Assembly (NCBI RefSeq): GCF_902362185.1
Contig: NC_044500.1
Location: 39,584,558 to 39,648,557 of the forward strand
Direction of reading: 5' to 3'
Length of the DNA stretch: 64,000 nucleotides
DNA from: Chanos chanos
Taxonomy: Eukaryota > Chordata > Actinopteri > Gonorynchiformes > Chanidae
The position numbers were made by a program, and so were the translations under genes. Shown here in pieces: positions 1 to 13,121 of the stretch. Within the stretch, counting starts at the first letter, position 1, and every line of letters begins with the position of its first letter. Under the pieces are notes generated by a model, which saw nothing but the letters and a program-made list of their open reading frames with translations, was not told the origin of the DNA and searched no databases.

Positions 1-95
1 ACACACATACCCACAGACACACACATACCCACAGACACACACACAGACACACACACACACACACACCACACACACACACACATACACACACAAAG
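1..95. repeat. CA-rich microsatellite at left edge
   Basis: Imperfect CA/GT dinucleotide repeat with interspersed CCCACAGA units running into the window edge. It is simple sequence and carries no gene. Confidence 0.9.
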
Positions 96-452
96 AGACA
101 GGTATCCACTTTCTCCCTCCCTGCTCTTAGCTCCAAAGCTCAGAAGGCAAACAAAGAGATCCGGCCCTCTCCCTTCAAAGCCCTTGGCAAGAGCAGAGAC
201 AGGGAGTTGAAAAACCACAGAGGAATTGGGGAGTGTCACAACTTTAAGAGAGTGAGCACAGACGAGAAAGGTCTCCGTGCATGAAAAAAAAGGGATGAAC
301 AGGAGAGGAGGGACGACCTTATCAAACCTGACAAGGCAGTGAGCAACTAGTTACCTTTCATCAGCCTGTCAACAGGGACACTCCTCACATTCCTCACACC
401 TGGCCACATGTGGTGTGTAAAACAGATGTGACCTTGTTCTTAAACCTTTCCC

Positions 453-489
<37 letters not shown>

Positions 490-1324
490 ACTCTCTCTTT
501 TTCTTCATCTATAACACTGACACGTCTTATCAGTGATCTTTCAATTCAGGACAATTTTGTTTTATTCAAGTCTTACAAAATATCAGAAAACTGCTCTCTG
601 TATTCCATCTTCGTTTCCAGTTTAACAACATCATACTTTAGAATCATATATTTTATATCACTCTAATGACTAATTTGCCTGTAAATGTGTTCATACCTTT
701 TTCTCTATATCAAGGTATATACTATTTCTCCTCCCTGTCTGATCAGTTAATTACCCACTTGGCTGACTATTGTGCTTAAGGGAGACTTGGCAGCTTCTTT
801 AAACTGCAGGCTGAAACAGAACCAACACTCAAAGTGTGATGCTACATTTTAAGAGCACATACACAAAAACAATAGTTTGAGGTGTGGGGGGGTTACAGAT
901 GAATGGGGAAGGATGTGACACATCCTCAGTGTAGATGACGTTGTGCAGCAGGTACTAGTTGTACTAAATGAATGTGCTCTCCCCAGCACTGAATAAGAAA
1001 CAGATACAACCAAAACAAAAAGAGAAAAAACATGGATAAGGAAGGTATAAAAGGATGTAATAGGATGACTGAGGATTCTGAAGGATGTAGACTGATGCAT
1101 CAGGCAGTGTTTAGTGAGAAGAGCTGAAAATTATGCACAGAGAGAGAGTTTACAGTGACAACATCAGGAGGACAAAATATCCTTACGTTATATTCTAAAA
1201 ACCTACAGGACTTTCTAAGCTGGATTCTCCTTCTATGACAGATACATTAAGAGGTCTGTAACAAACCAGTTTGATTGGTCACATGAGGACACCCTGAGGT
1301 CAAACACTTCTGTACATCTGGCTC

Positions 1325-1355
<31 letters not shown>

Positions 1356-4300
1356 GTGTGTGTGAACAGACACAGTGTGGTCACATGTTTTATTCAAGTA
1401 CCTAAAACCCTTAATACAAGCTTGAGACACTCCTGAAAAAGCATGTATTAACATCTTCCATTTAGACACTCGATCACTTTATCAAGAGCACCAGACTGTG
1501 ACTCTAAGCTGATCTCACATCATTGTGTTAAAAAGAAAAAACGAACAGTATCCAACAGCATGCATCACAAAGCACAGCAACCAAGCCTCAAGCCCAAGTA
1601 GCTACGGTCACGGATTGTGAGGCATGTTCTCTTTATGGTTCATTTTGTGCTTGACTGTGAGCGCGCCTCTCGATCCAGCCCGGGCACATCCATCCCAAAC
1701 ATTCGCTGTGACTTGTCTCAGTACAGCCAGATTTCTAAACCAACACATCACAAAAGGCACAATTCATACAACTGATTATGTTTGTCAGCAACCTGTTTCA
1801 GTGAAAACCATTGCCGTTGCTCAATGTATGCATTGTTTAGAAATTATACAACGTGTAGGCTCTTGGTCTTTCTGAGTCGGCGTGCCGTCCTGAAAACCCC
1901 ACACTTGATTTGGTTAGGGATATAAACAACATTTTTTAAATATTTGATTCCTTCAATCATTTTGAAAATGTATTATGTAAAACCTTCACATTTGGATTGA
2001 ATACATGATGAAAACATCATTGAATTTAAATCAAGCAAATATCAATTTAAAGTCAGGTGTGCCGTTAAAATATAAATAGCATTAATTCCTCATAACTGAT
2101 GTTGCTACATGAAAGTCAGTGAGCCACTAAGAGACACATGGTGTCCAATGAACTGCCACTTTTGTCTCACCGTGTCATAGCATTCAGTCTCAGTAATTGG
2201 ACAAAGTCAGTGTAGCGTTGAAGTCTGGGGGCTTGTGCACTATTAATTGTCACTCTGCTTCCCACACAGGAACCCCCTGAAGGTTCAGTTAAAAGTCTTT
2301 TCATGGGCAGAAGCACATCTGATCTGAATGTGTCTAATGATGCTTTTCCACTCCCTTCCATTATCCATTCTATTTATTGTGTTTAACAAAATCATTTGGC
2401 TGTTCGCTTTTATTTCACATTTATTACATCAGTATCGCTATTTTTTGACTCCATGTATGGGTTTTTTATAGCATTAAATGTTAATATTATTCATTTGAAT
2501 GCCTTCAAATTTTAGCTGTTTTGCCGCGTTTTTAAAATAGAAAGCTCAGTCAAAAGCCTCTGTTATGGTCAGCAGTTTTAAAAACCCTTAAAAATGATTT
2601 GCATTATGGGTTTCAATAAATATGTCTGGTTTGTTGCGCGGATGCACCGTTTTTAACTGGAATGTTCCAGCTACTTTCAAACTTGCTCCGAATCTGCTTC
2701 AGTGATTGATTACCAACCTTTCATATTAAGATAGAATTTGTTACCGCAGGTGCACAAAACAATTTGAGAGGTTAATTATTTCTCCAATTATTTGTACACC
2801 TGTGTTAATCAATAACACAATTACACAAACAGGCTGAAGAAAATGAAGAGAAAAGAACTATGAAGAGAAAACAGCTGCACCCCAGATATACTAACTATGG
2901 TCTTAAAACAAAAATAAAGACACATTTTCAAAATATTCTTTTTTTATGCTTATTTTCAAATGCACTCCTGTTCTCTACAGGTACACATTAATACATACAG
3001 GCACACATCAGCAGATTGGAGAAGGAATTTAGACAAAAATATATCCTATTTTTTGATTGTCACACAAGTAGAGGTGCCAAAAATTGATTTGGTGCAGTTG
3101 GTTGGTTTGAAATCTGTGGATGAGTGGTGGATAATATTTTCAACACTTAAGCTCCTTCAGAGTCCCACAGCACCAGATAAGAACACACCTGCTCTCCTAT
3201 CACTCCTAATGTCTAATCTTCAAACCATCTAATTGAAAGCAGCAGGCTGGGAGATTTAGGAATTCTGTTTTTTTTTTTTAAACTCCTCTCTCTATCTCCT
3301 CATCATCCCCATGACCCTGGGCTAACAATTATCAAATGACAGTTCATCAAGAGTAGCACAGTCAGCTTCTCTGCTCTTCAGTGCATACTTGGAAGAAGGA
3401 AAAAGAAACACTCAAAAACCCACCATTTTCTCTTCTCATCGCTAACGAACTTGAACAAAAGTCTGATTATTTCGATCAGGGTTAAGAATCGCCGTAAGGG
3501 CCACGGACCTACGGGATCTTTGCTCTAGGCCCGATAATACCAAATTGCATGATTTAGACGGTCATAAGAATCTTGAGAAGCTCTGCCAATGTGTTTGTAT
3601 AGATCACGGCAGAAAGGTCTGATTACGTTCGGTTTCCTCCAGGAGGACCGTTGCCAAGGCCTAACCTAGATCATCGACGTTGTTCGGTGTCGCTGTGCAG
3701 CACTGGCAGTTCATCATACCCTAATGCAGCACTTGTGTCATTACTCATCCCAGCTACTGACACTGAGCAGAAGGGGCACTAAAGCATCACCAGCTCCCAA
3801 GGCTCACAAAACAGCACGGCCACAATCACTGTTTGTGGTGATAGATGAGTCACACTCCTAAGGCTCCACACACTAATCCTCTGTCTGGTCCTACTGTAGG
3901 ACAGGCACAAACAGCTCCTCTGGATACACTCATGCATTACTCACTGACACATCAGTCAATCTAAAGACATCAACGTTTCTTCCACACGGAGCGAACGCCA
4001 TAAACTTGCAAAGTCATGATCTCAGTTGCACGGCAGCTTTTTCTGAAAGTGTAGTGAAAAGAGAGCGAGAGAAAAGGAGAAGTATCAGTTTTTCCACCTT
4101 AAGGAGCTCCTCCCTTCTCCTGCCATGGTATTTCCACTTTCCAAAGCACTTGGCTGAAAATTGCTTTAAAATTATATAAGAGAGAGAAAGAGAGACGGGA
4201 TCTCAAAAAGACCACCTGCCTCCTTCAGTGAAAGCAGTCTGACACTCTTTCCATGTACCCTCCTTTACCAACCCTAGGACTGCGTCAGTGAAACGCGTGT

Positions 4301-6586
4301 GTAAAATGTCATCACAAGGCATAATCTCCAGGATGTGTGACAGGCCAATATTAATTCAGATTTTTCATTCATAGTTAAAATCCATTCTAGTTCAGTCTCT
4401 ATGTTTCTTGAGGGTGTCCTTCACACCATTTTTGCAACCGATCACTGCATCTCAATGGACCTGTGTTGATAGCATTAATGGAGTTTATAGGCTAACAATT
4501 CTCAACAGGTCAATTAACGGAGGCTGGGAATGTGTCAGGACTTGTTCCATGGAGAGAAACAAGTACAGAGAAAATATGAAATCATGGGCCAATTCAATGA
4601 ACTGAAAGCATTTTTTTGTTCCAGCCCTGAAACGTTGAAAATAAAGATTTACAGACAAGTTGTAGAATATCACAGTCTTGACATTTAGATTATATTGAAT
4701 TCGTGGTTGCGTCTCTTTCAATGAAGCCCATTGTATCAGCACAACTCATTCCATTTTCTCACTTTGTGGGTTTCCAATGAGTTATCCAATTCAGATACAA
4801 ACGCTCTCTGTATTGGCAGAACTGAGACGATTACTGCCAAACTTCTGCAAAATGACATAAGTGTTTCAGTGACATTAGGAAACCTTCTCTGCAGCCTGAC
4901 CTTTTTCTCTATGAGCACAGACGTAGGGTGGGAAGAGCCTGATGTGTGAGCTTTTTAAATCAAATTAGCAGTTGCACTGTTGTAGGAGGTTTCTTCCTAC
5001 ATGTATCGGAATGAAAAAGAATCATGTAGAGATGAGAAATGATTTCACTATGTCTCTGTAAAAGCCAAGTCAAAATTTTGAGGGAGAAGTAACTGCAGCT
5101 TCTCCACATAGTGAATGATAAGTTGTAACACACAACAACCAAAGACAACACACCGACAATATACTGTATATACACTCCATATGAGCTAAATTAGTCACAA
5201 CTGGTCCTCAGACCTCCTAGGGTGCCAAGACACACAAAAACTGGGACTTTCCGTTCTATGGATGTCTATGATATCAGCCTTTGGAGTTTAGGAAAAGGGA
5301 GTTACTCTGCACGTCCCAACAGGTACATTGCAGGAACAAGGATAACAAGCGAGGAAAGGGAGACTAGCTTCCGTAGCTGTAAAAACTGTCCCTTCCATTT
5401 AACTAGACTGAAGTAAGGATGGTACTATATTTTGCCAAATGAACCCAGTGTTTCATGATAGCACGATATACTCACACTTTGTACATACAACATCAAATAA
5501 AGTCAAAGATTTCATCGGATGTGCAAACTATAGCCTGACTGTTATAAAAACTTTTTTGAAAATACTTAATATCCGAAATTGAAATTTAACTTAAATGTAC
5601 CAAAACGAATTCCAGTTTATTTTTGATCTTGATATGTGACCCTGATTAAAATCGGGCTGAAATTGTGAACTTTGACTTGAAACCCCGCAGCTTCTTCAAA
5701 TTATTGTATATGCCACAGTTTGAGTATCTGTCGCCAACGGGGTTTCTAAGTCCAACGTACATTCTCGTCTGTGATAAACAAATAAAACGTCTGCCGTGCA
5801 GCAGACTGCATATCCAAGGAACATCATACTCAGACATCTCAACTTACTTGCTTCAAAAATGCCAATATTTACTGATGGAAATGATGCATATGATTACCCA
5901 GACTAAACATTCATAGCCAGCGAGTACGGAGCCGTTTCCCTAAAGAACCTAACAAGCTGACTTAAGTTGTGGTGTGTGACCGCACAAACTGTTTGACATT
6001 AGGGGAGGAGGAAGCACAGAGAAAGAGGTAAGAAATGCAGTAGCGCGCAGGAGGGGGATCAGCAGAAGAAGAGTCACAGGTCTCTTTCCCTCTGTGAGGT
6101 TAGCCAAGACTTGCGCATCCTAACGCGTTGTACTTTAATGAACAGGGACAAAAAAGTATTTATCTGCGCGGGATATGAACACACGTCTTCATTTGAAACT
6201 TTGGGAATAACATTTGTTTCCTTTTTCCAAAACCTGAAAAACAACAGGTAGGCTGCTGTAACATTTCCAAAACTTTAAAAATAACAGGTAGGCTCCTTTA
6301 CAGCCTAGTTTACTGCAGGGCTGTAAACGAGAAGTAAATGAACTTTATTCGATGCGTCTTGGATCACATAAATTAATTACTACTCTTGTCTACCCTTCAT
6401 GACGACCAAGGCTGAATCAAAATGATTTTCAAGTCTTCGGACTTCAATCTCGACTTCGGAGAAATTCATGGTGAGGGGGCTGGACGAACCTGCGACAATA
6501 CAGCGATGGACATCAACAGAACGACGCTCGCTGTCTTCCAGTGGATCTGAATACGCATATAAAACGTTTCTGCAAATGATATTTCT
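96..6586. other. Non-coding left flank upstream of vwa1
   Basis: About 6.5 kb with no exon I can support. Open frames are short, lack splice context and read as low-complexity or random protein. It holds a CT repeat near 457-488, a GT repeat near 1325-1364, a CpG-containing block near 3470-3720 that stands out from its AT-rich surroundings, and a 40-bp tandem duplication at about 6222-6302. The last kilobase is the likely promoter and 5' UTR region of vwa1. A distal exon of a neighbouring gene could be missed if it is untranslated. Confidence 0.6.
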
Positions 6587-9500
6587 ATGATGGCGAAGAT
6601 CGCAGTCACCTGGTTGTTTCTTGTTGCTGTACTTCCACGGTCGACCGATATGCAGGGCGCAACACCTGGCTCAGGTGAGTCTTTGTCTGTAAAACCCAGT
6701 GGGTTCTCGACGGTTGTCTCTTGATTTAGGTGAGAACTACAACAGTAAAAAACTAAGCGGATTCCTGCCTTGTTATTCAGTAACTTTGTAAAAATGTAGT
6801 ATGGCATGTTTGGACAATCATTAACACAAGGAATGGTGGTCCTGTGCTCTGTATGTCCAGCGGAATGTAGCATTGGCGGCAAGTTTGAAAACCATATTTG
6901 TGCTTTAAATAGGAATCAGACTTAGTATTTCAAATAATGTTCGCTCTACAGAAAACAGTGCATACTCTTAGATAAACAAAAAGCCTAGTTTTAGAACGTG
7001 GCCAGGTATTGCGTCATGCCGCTACACCTGTAATCCTAAATATTAATACACTTCAGACATTGATAACAACTCGGAATCTAACAGTGTAATTTTTAATGTA
7101 GTGCAAATTTTTAATGAGGTGTATTTCACTACATGGTCGATGTGTCGCCTAGTCTTGTCTGGGATCACTTTCTGTGGCAGTGTCATCGAATCAGGGGCTC
7201 AGGTGTGGGACAACAGCACTTAAAAACTTTGCAGTCGTTGACATAAGAAGTGTGTTTTAAAAAACTGAAGCTTCGATGAAAGGTAAAAGTAAACATTTTT
7301 TCTAGTACAGAATGAGTTGAGATTCTGTCTAGAGAGCCTAAGAGGATAACAGCCCACCACGCAAACGCCCGATTGATGTAAACACACACACACACAGACA
7401 CACTTTTTCTTTCTGGAATGCAGAGGAGGAAAGTTAGAACCTTTCTCTCTAAGCAAGGTAACTGAGTTCATATCTTTCCCAGTGATCTCTTTCTTCACCA
7501 CTTATTACAAGGAATCCCCTTAAGGCCCGGACTAGTTATCAAGATATCATATTCCTATTATTAAAAGATCTTTTTGCTATTTGTAAATTATTTCAAAATG
7601 ATTTTGGACAGGAAACACAATTTTATATATGACAAATCATGAAATTATGGCAAGTAATGAAATTTCAATCTGTATTCAGATCTGTGAATAAAAATCTACT
7701 TTACCTTTTACAATTGCAATATTTAAAATGTGTTACACATATTTAATATGTCAATTACATATTTAAAATGCGTTGTCATCTTAACTTTAGAATTTTTCCA
7801 GTATTCTCCTTTCCAGTATTTCATTTATTTATTTATTTCGTTATGAGGGGATTTGTAGGTTTCTCTCATCGCTCTCCCACTCCTGTCAGTCTTAGCGATT
7901 ACTGTTATTATTATTCACGGACATTTGCTTGGAGCGCTTCCACTGATCACTCCGTTCCCCTTCATCTCCCCCTCCCTCCCTCTCTCTCTCTTTCTCTCTC
8001 TCTCAGTCCCCACTGTCACTCTCCCTACATTTCACTCATTTCCAAGCCATCTATAAAACTTTAATGACTGCAAGGAAACCTTGGCCAGCGAATTGGTTGT
8101 GTGTGCATGCATTTGTGTGTCTCTGTGTAAGCTCTCTGCTTGTTCATGTGAGAGAGCAGGGTGGATTGATGAGAAAGAACAAAGGCAGTGCATGGAAAAG
8201 GAAATGAAGAATGTGATCACAATGGAAGATGTGATGTAATATGCATAATATGTCCACTCTATGACTCTAGCAGATCGCTAGAACTGTGTGTTACAGATTA
8301 CTGTATGTCTGTGTGTGTTCATTGAAGGAACAATATCTTTAGTAACTTTCCTGGAGGAAAAGGCTATTAAAATGTCTTTTTGGGTGATAAAAATGTATTG
8401 TATGGCCGCTGCTTTCTTATTCTGATGCAAAATAAGCTGCAATATCTTTCCTACCTTCTCACTGTATTTTCTGGAATGTCAGTGGAGATTCACGCTAAGC
8501 AATTATGCACAAAAGTTCTAATCAAATATTCAGCATAATTTACATTTTTATTCAGAGCTTTTTTTTATTTGTGTAATTAAATGTGAGGAGTTCCTATTAA
8601 TATTTTATGTAGTAATACAGTGTCCAAGGCCTGTTTTTATTCAGTTTTCTTTCTTTTTTATTTCGGGCTATATCATTTGTTCTGTTCCTCGTGTCTACAA
8701 AAAAAAAAAAAGCAAATAAACCTAAAGTTTAACCTAAAGCTAAAACCTAAAAAATAGAGTAGGTTATTATTTTCTGGCATTTCTGACCAGTAATCATACT
8801 TTCCACGTCAACTCTTCCTCTGTTACTTGACTGTGTCTCTATTTTCTGCACGGCAATCACTTTTCATAACCTGCAGTATTCTCAAACAAATTTCTTTGAC
8901 ACAAAGACAGTAAGTATTCCTCAAGCTAATCAGTAAATGGCAATCACACTGAGCATGAGAGAGAGTCTTTTATTGCAAGTAGACAAATCCCTCTTCCTGT
9001 AGTCTTTTTTTCCTAATTCAACCACTCTTTGTGCCTGTGGCAAAGATTACCACGGAGGGCTGTTAAGTTAATTTCTTATTCCCACTAAATAAATAATCAA
9101 GACTTAAATGATTTTTCTCTTCCTCTCTCCCTCTCTCTTTCTTTCTCTCCCTCCTTCTGCCCCCACATACATTTCTTAGCATTAAACTGCTGTGAAGGAG
9201 ATCTTCTGCTTCTCTTGGACTCATCAGGTAGCGTCTCTTCCTACGAATATTCCAGACTTCTGAACTTCCTGTCTGAGCTGCTCCTCCCGTTTCAGATTGG
9301 ACAGAACAATGTTAGGGTGGGGCTGCTTCAGGTGGGCACCGAACCACGGCTGGAATTCGGACTGGACACATACAATAACCAGGTAGACCTGCAGGAGGCG
9401 CTGTTAAATACGCAGCAGCTTCAGGGAGACACGAACACAGCGCTGGCCCTTGGGCTGGCCCAGGAACTGCTAACCAGGCCGTCAGAGACTGAAAGCCTGC

Positions 9501-12361
9501 CGAGGGTACTCGTGTGGTTAACGGACGGGGTGAATCCCGGAGCAGTGGAAGAATCCATGATGGCATTGCAGGACAACGGCGTGTCGGTCTTGGTCGTCTC
9601 CACTGGACACGGGAATTACCAGCTGCTGCGCAAAGTGGTGAGCCCACCCATTGAGGCCCACCTCTATTTTGTGGATGTTGATGACCTTGGAATCATCACT
9701 GAGGACTTGAGGGACGCCATAATCGGTAAGAGAGAGAGAGAAAAAAAAAAAGTTTGAAGAAGGAATGAGGGAGCAAGAGAAGGGGAGATGGAAAGTGTGA
9801 CTGAGAGAGACAGGGAGAGAGAATATTTGGGGAAGGGATTTTTGGCTTTGTTTGACAGATCCTGAAATGTGTTGCGCTCGAACATGCCCGTATTTTGCGC
9901 TGATTGGAGGAGAAGGCAGCTTATTCGTGGTATAACAGTTTACGTCTTAGTGTTTAGATTTGTCCCGGAATTTAACAATTCTAATTCCCGCTATGGGAAT
10001 CAGTGGGACAATAATTTCTCATATTTTGGGGGCTAGCGAGTCTACCAGGGTTTATCCCCTCTTGTAACATGGCAGTGGTCACTGATCGTCAGATGCCTCA
10101 AAAGTTACAGGTATAATCAAATGAACAGTACCGTCTTTCGACTGAGTTGACTGCTGCTTGAGGGGGAAACCTAAGGACATTTTTTCATGTTACAGCCCTT
10201 AATTAGAATATCATTTAAGCAAAAATCAGTAGGAAAAGGGATGCACATTTTATAAGGAATTTTGTGGGGGGGAAAAGGAAAAATGTAGTCAGATATTATT
10301 TGTCTCTGAGAAGTCTCTGAGCTGTTCTGTCAAGACATTCAAACGATATTATGTTAGTGGTGGGAATAAACTGTTAGATCGCAGGCAGCTGCCTGGAGTG
10401 TGAAACCTGATGCGTTTTAGATAACAGCGTGGAGATTGCAGCTACTCTCAGACTCTCCCAGAAACATATCACTTTAAGATTACTAAACGAGGACATGTCA
10501 CACATCCTTACTGGGCTCTCAGAGCAGGTTCAAAATGTTAACACTTCACATCTCATTCTGACTCAGAACAGATACTCATCAAATAACTGTCACTGCCACA
10601 TTCGAATCAACACACTCCTTCTCCTACATCCAAGAGTTCTACCTGTAAAATCACTCAACTTCTCATACTTAAGTGTATAAGCGAGGCGATTGTGCTGTTG
10701 TCGATTGGTGTCTGTGTTCATGAGTATTATTGTGAAGGGTTGTGTGATGTTAATAATCATCCACATAACCCTGCAGTTGATATACTATTGATATACAGTC
10801 AGTTATAATAGGACCTCTGGCCTCATTATATTTGATTGATCTCCATCGGTCGTGATGTAAGAGGCTAAAGATGGAACTATCATACCCAGTATTAATCATC
10901 ATCAGTATGCTGAAGTGTGTCACTGGGAATAGGTTTCTGGCAGTGACTTGTCTGCTGTTGCCACCAGTCGCTCTATATTAACACATATTGCGTTTTCAAA
11001 ATTCATGATGTCGTCATGTTACTACTCTCTCATTAAAACGGACTGTTTTTGACCTAGAGCTGCTACGTGCTGAGAAGTTGCAGGTTCGCGATGTCACGTC
11101 TCGCAGTGCAATGCTGCACTGGAGACCCATACTAAGAGGTGGTCTGGGCTACTACGAACTGCAGTACGGCCCAGCACGAGGATCAGGAGGCGGGGGACAG
11201 GGCTCGACCAACTCAGGGGCCAGCACCAGCGGTGGTCGGTATCACAAACTCATCCTCTCTGGAGAGTCCAGCCAGACGGAACTGACCGACCTGCAGTCAG
11301 ACACCACTTACACCGCGTGGCTCAGGCCAGAGTCTAACCTGGACTTCTTAAAAACCCTCAGTGCCACCTTCAGAACGCTACCAGGTGGGAGAAAGGAGAA
11401 GGCTTCATGAAGAGAAATGGAAAGTTAAAAGTTGTGCTAGAAAGTAGGATAATTGAACTGACAGAAACTGTAAACTATTTAATAATTTTCTACCTTCTGG
11501 TATTTTTCCCCTCAATGGGGATTGTTGAACTATGGTACTGTGCTTTGGCTGGATGACAGACTGTCTGTCCTACTTTTCCATCTTTTCATTTTCCAATCTT
11601 TCTCTTATTTCACTGCTATCCATCATCCAGAAATCCTGAGTCCAAGCAGTGTAACGGTGTCTGAATCTGGCACGGACAGCGTGCGTGTGAGCTGGGGTCC
11701 GCTGCAGCCCGCCAGCGTCAGGAGCTACACTGTAGAGTATGGAGCGATACCCCGCGGGGAGGTCCGTACAGCCACGCTAAACAACCACCAGTCCAGCATG
11801 CTGCTGACCAGACTTCAGCCTGACACTCAGTACCTGGTCACAGTCAGCGCACTGCACTCGAATGGCCAAGAGAAGGCCATGTCTGTCAAAGCCTGCACAC
11901 AGGAAGGTGAGAGGAAGTTTTCTTCTGAAACGCTAGAAATGGTGTAAAATAATCCTGATGCCAGATACAAGGGTTTTGTTTCAAAGCCAATATTTTTCGG
12001 TGTAAAATCCTTTAGTTAATTTTTCAACGTTTTATTATTACTGGGAGGCTGTTGTAAAGAGTCAAAAAGTAAGCGTTTCGTATTTCTCCCTGTCTCAGTT
12101 CTTCCTGGCCTGGCTGACCTCCAGTTGACTCCAGTAGGACAAGACTCTGTGCAGGTCCAGTGGCGGGGACAGGGGGAGGGTTTGCAAGGTTACTGGGTGA
12201 AATGGAATGCAGGACGTGACTCCGCCTCTTCTTCCATGTACCTGCCTCCGAATTCTCTGTCCACTTTGCTCACCCGCGTGAGTCCTGCCAGCCGTGTGTG
12301 TGTGTCACCTGTGTATAGGACGGCGCGTGGAGAAGGCCTTTGCTGCACAACACACACATAG
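6587..12361 (+). CDS. vwa1: von Willebrand factor A domain-containing protein 1 (WARP), 5 coding exons
   Basis: Secreted matrix protein; in the known family it assembles in basement membranes and pericellular matrix and binds perlecan and collagen VI. Exons: 6587-6674, 9180-9725, 11058-11384, 11631-11906 and 12099-12361, giving 499 residues. Every junction is phase 1 with GT-AG borders. Exon 1 encodes a hydrophobic signal peptide (ATVAWLFL-like core, residues about 1-22). Exon 2 encodes one VWA domain (about 36-205) with the metal-binding DSSGS motif at 43-47 and a later LTDG. Exons 3, 4 and 5 each encode one fibronectin type III repeat; the first carries a Gly/Ser-rich loop. Mammalian WARP has two such repeats as I recall, so three is notable. 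Two adjacent ATGs open the frame; I use the first, and a tiny upstream ORF overlaps it. Sure of the family and orthology. Confidence 0.93.
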
Positions 12362-12803
12362 TCAGGTGAGATATCTGGAATGCTAGCTCAAACACACTCA
12401 CAATCACCACTATAAACAGACATACTACCAACCATGCAGACTATATTTCACTTTCTGTCAGCCGCTGTGAATCTCCTAACATATGGATGTAGTTGAAGTG
12501 ATATTATAATTTATTCTGTGCTGCCTGAGAAGCACTCAGTTTGAAGTTGGTTTATGTAACTCTCTCTCTATCTCTTCAGGTCTCTAATGGCCTCAATGTT
12601 CTGGGAATTGATATCCCAATATAAAACGACTCTTGTGAGGAGTTCTTCACAAGAGGATGCCAATTACATTGGAAATCAACTTTGTTTGATGTATTTTTTT
12701 CCTTTGCAGAAGAAAAAAAAAAAAAAAACTATTATCACATCAAAGGAAAATATTTCTCCAAAGTTATTTTTCTCATTTTATTCTTTGCTCAAGGACGGCA
12801 GCC

Positions 12804-13121
12804 ATGTCAGAAATATATGAATATTCATCAGTCGATACAAATTCATGGGAGATCATGGGTGAGCACTCGCACATGTACATGCTGTGTCAGAAGCAGCTTC
12901 TCTTAAGAGGATTCAAGCACAGAGAGCGACAGAGACCCTCTTCACTAGCAATTTCTCTCAGCGAATATGCAGAGGAACTCAAGAGGCAAATCACCAGGGT
13001 GAGCGGAGGACTGGAATCTCCAGAACGAACAAACAAGACGATGACTAGGGCTTCGCGAAAGAGACTGAAGAATATTAACAAACAAACCATTTTGTACCTT
13101 AGTGTCCTTTACGTACTCTAA
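12804..13121 (+). CDS. Unassigned 105-codon open frame downstream of vwa1
   Basis: An ATG in good initiation context (GCAGCCATG, purine at -3) opens 105 codons. The product is mixed polar with a basic stretch (GFKHRERQRPSS) followed by an amphipathic segment (SEYAEELKRQITR), so it does not look like low-complexity translation. A potential donor (CCAGG|GTGAGC) lies inside it at about 12999, so it might be a first exon rather than a whole gene; it might equally be part of the vwa1 3' UTR. I recognise no family. Treat it as a candidate only. Confidence 0.2.
   Translation: MSEIYEYSSVDTNSWEIMGEHSHMYMLCQKQLLLRGFKHRERQRPSSLAISLSEYAEELKRQITRVSGGLESPERTNKTMTRASRKRLKNINKQTILYLSVLYVL

Noticed and set aside
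5222-5916. Short plus-strand frames in the left flank
   Set aside because: No signal peptide, domain or splice-site support; treated as chance.
6466-6882. 138-codon minus-strand frame over vwa1 exon 1
   Set aside because: Overlaps the signal-peptide exon and intron in antisense; no protein-like features or start support.
9312-9647. Minus-strand frame of 111 codons opposite the vwa1 VWA exon
   Set aside because: Antisense shadow of a GC-rich coding exon.
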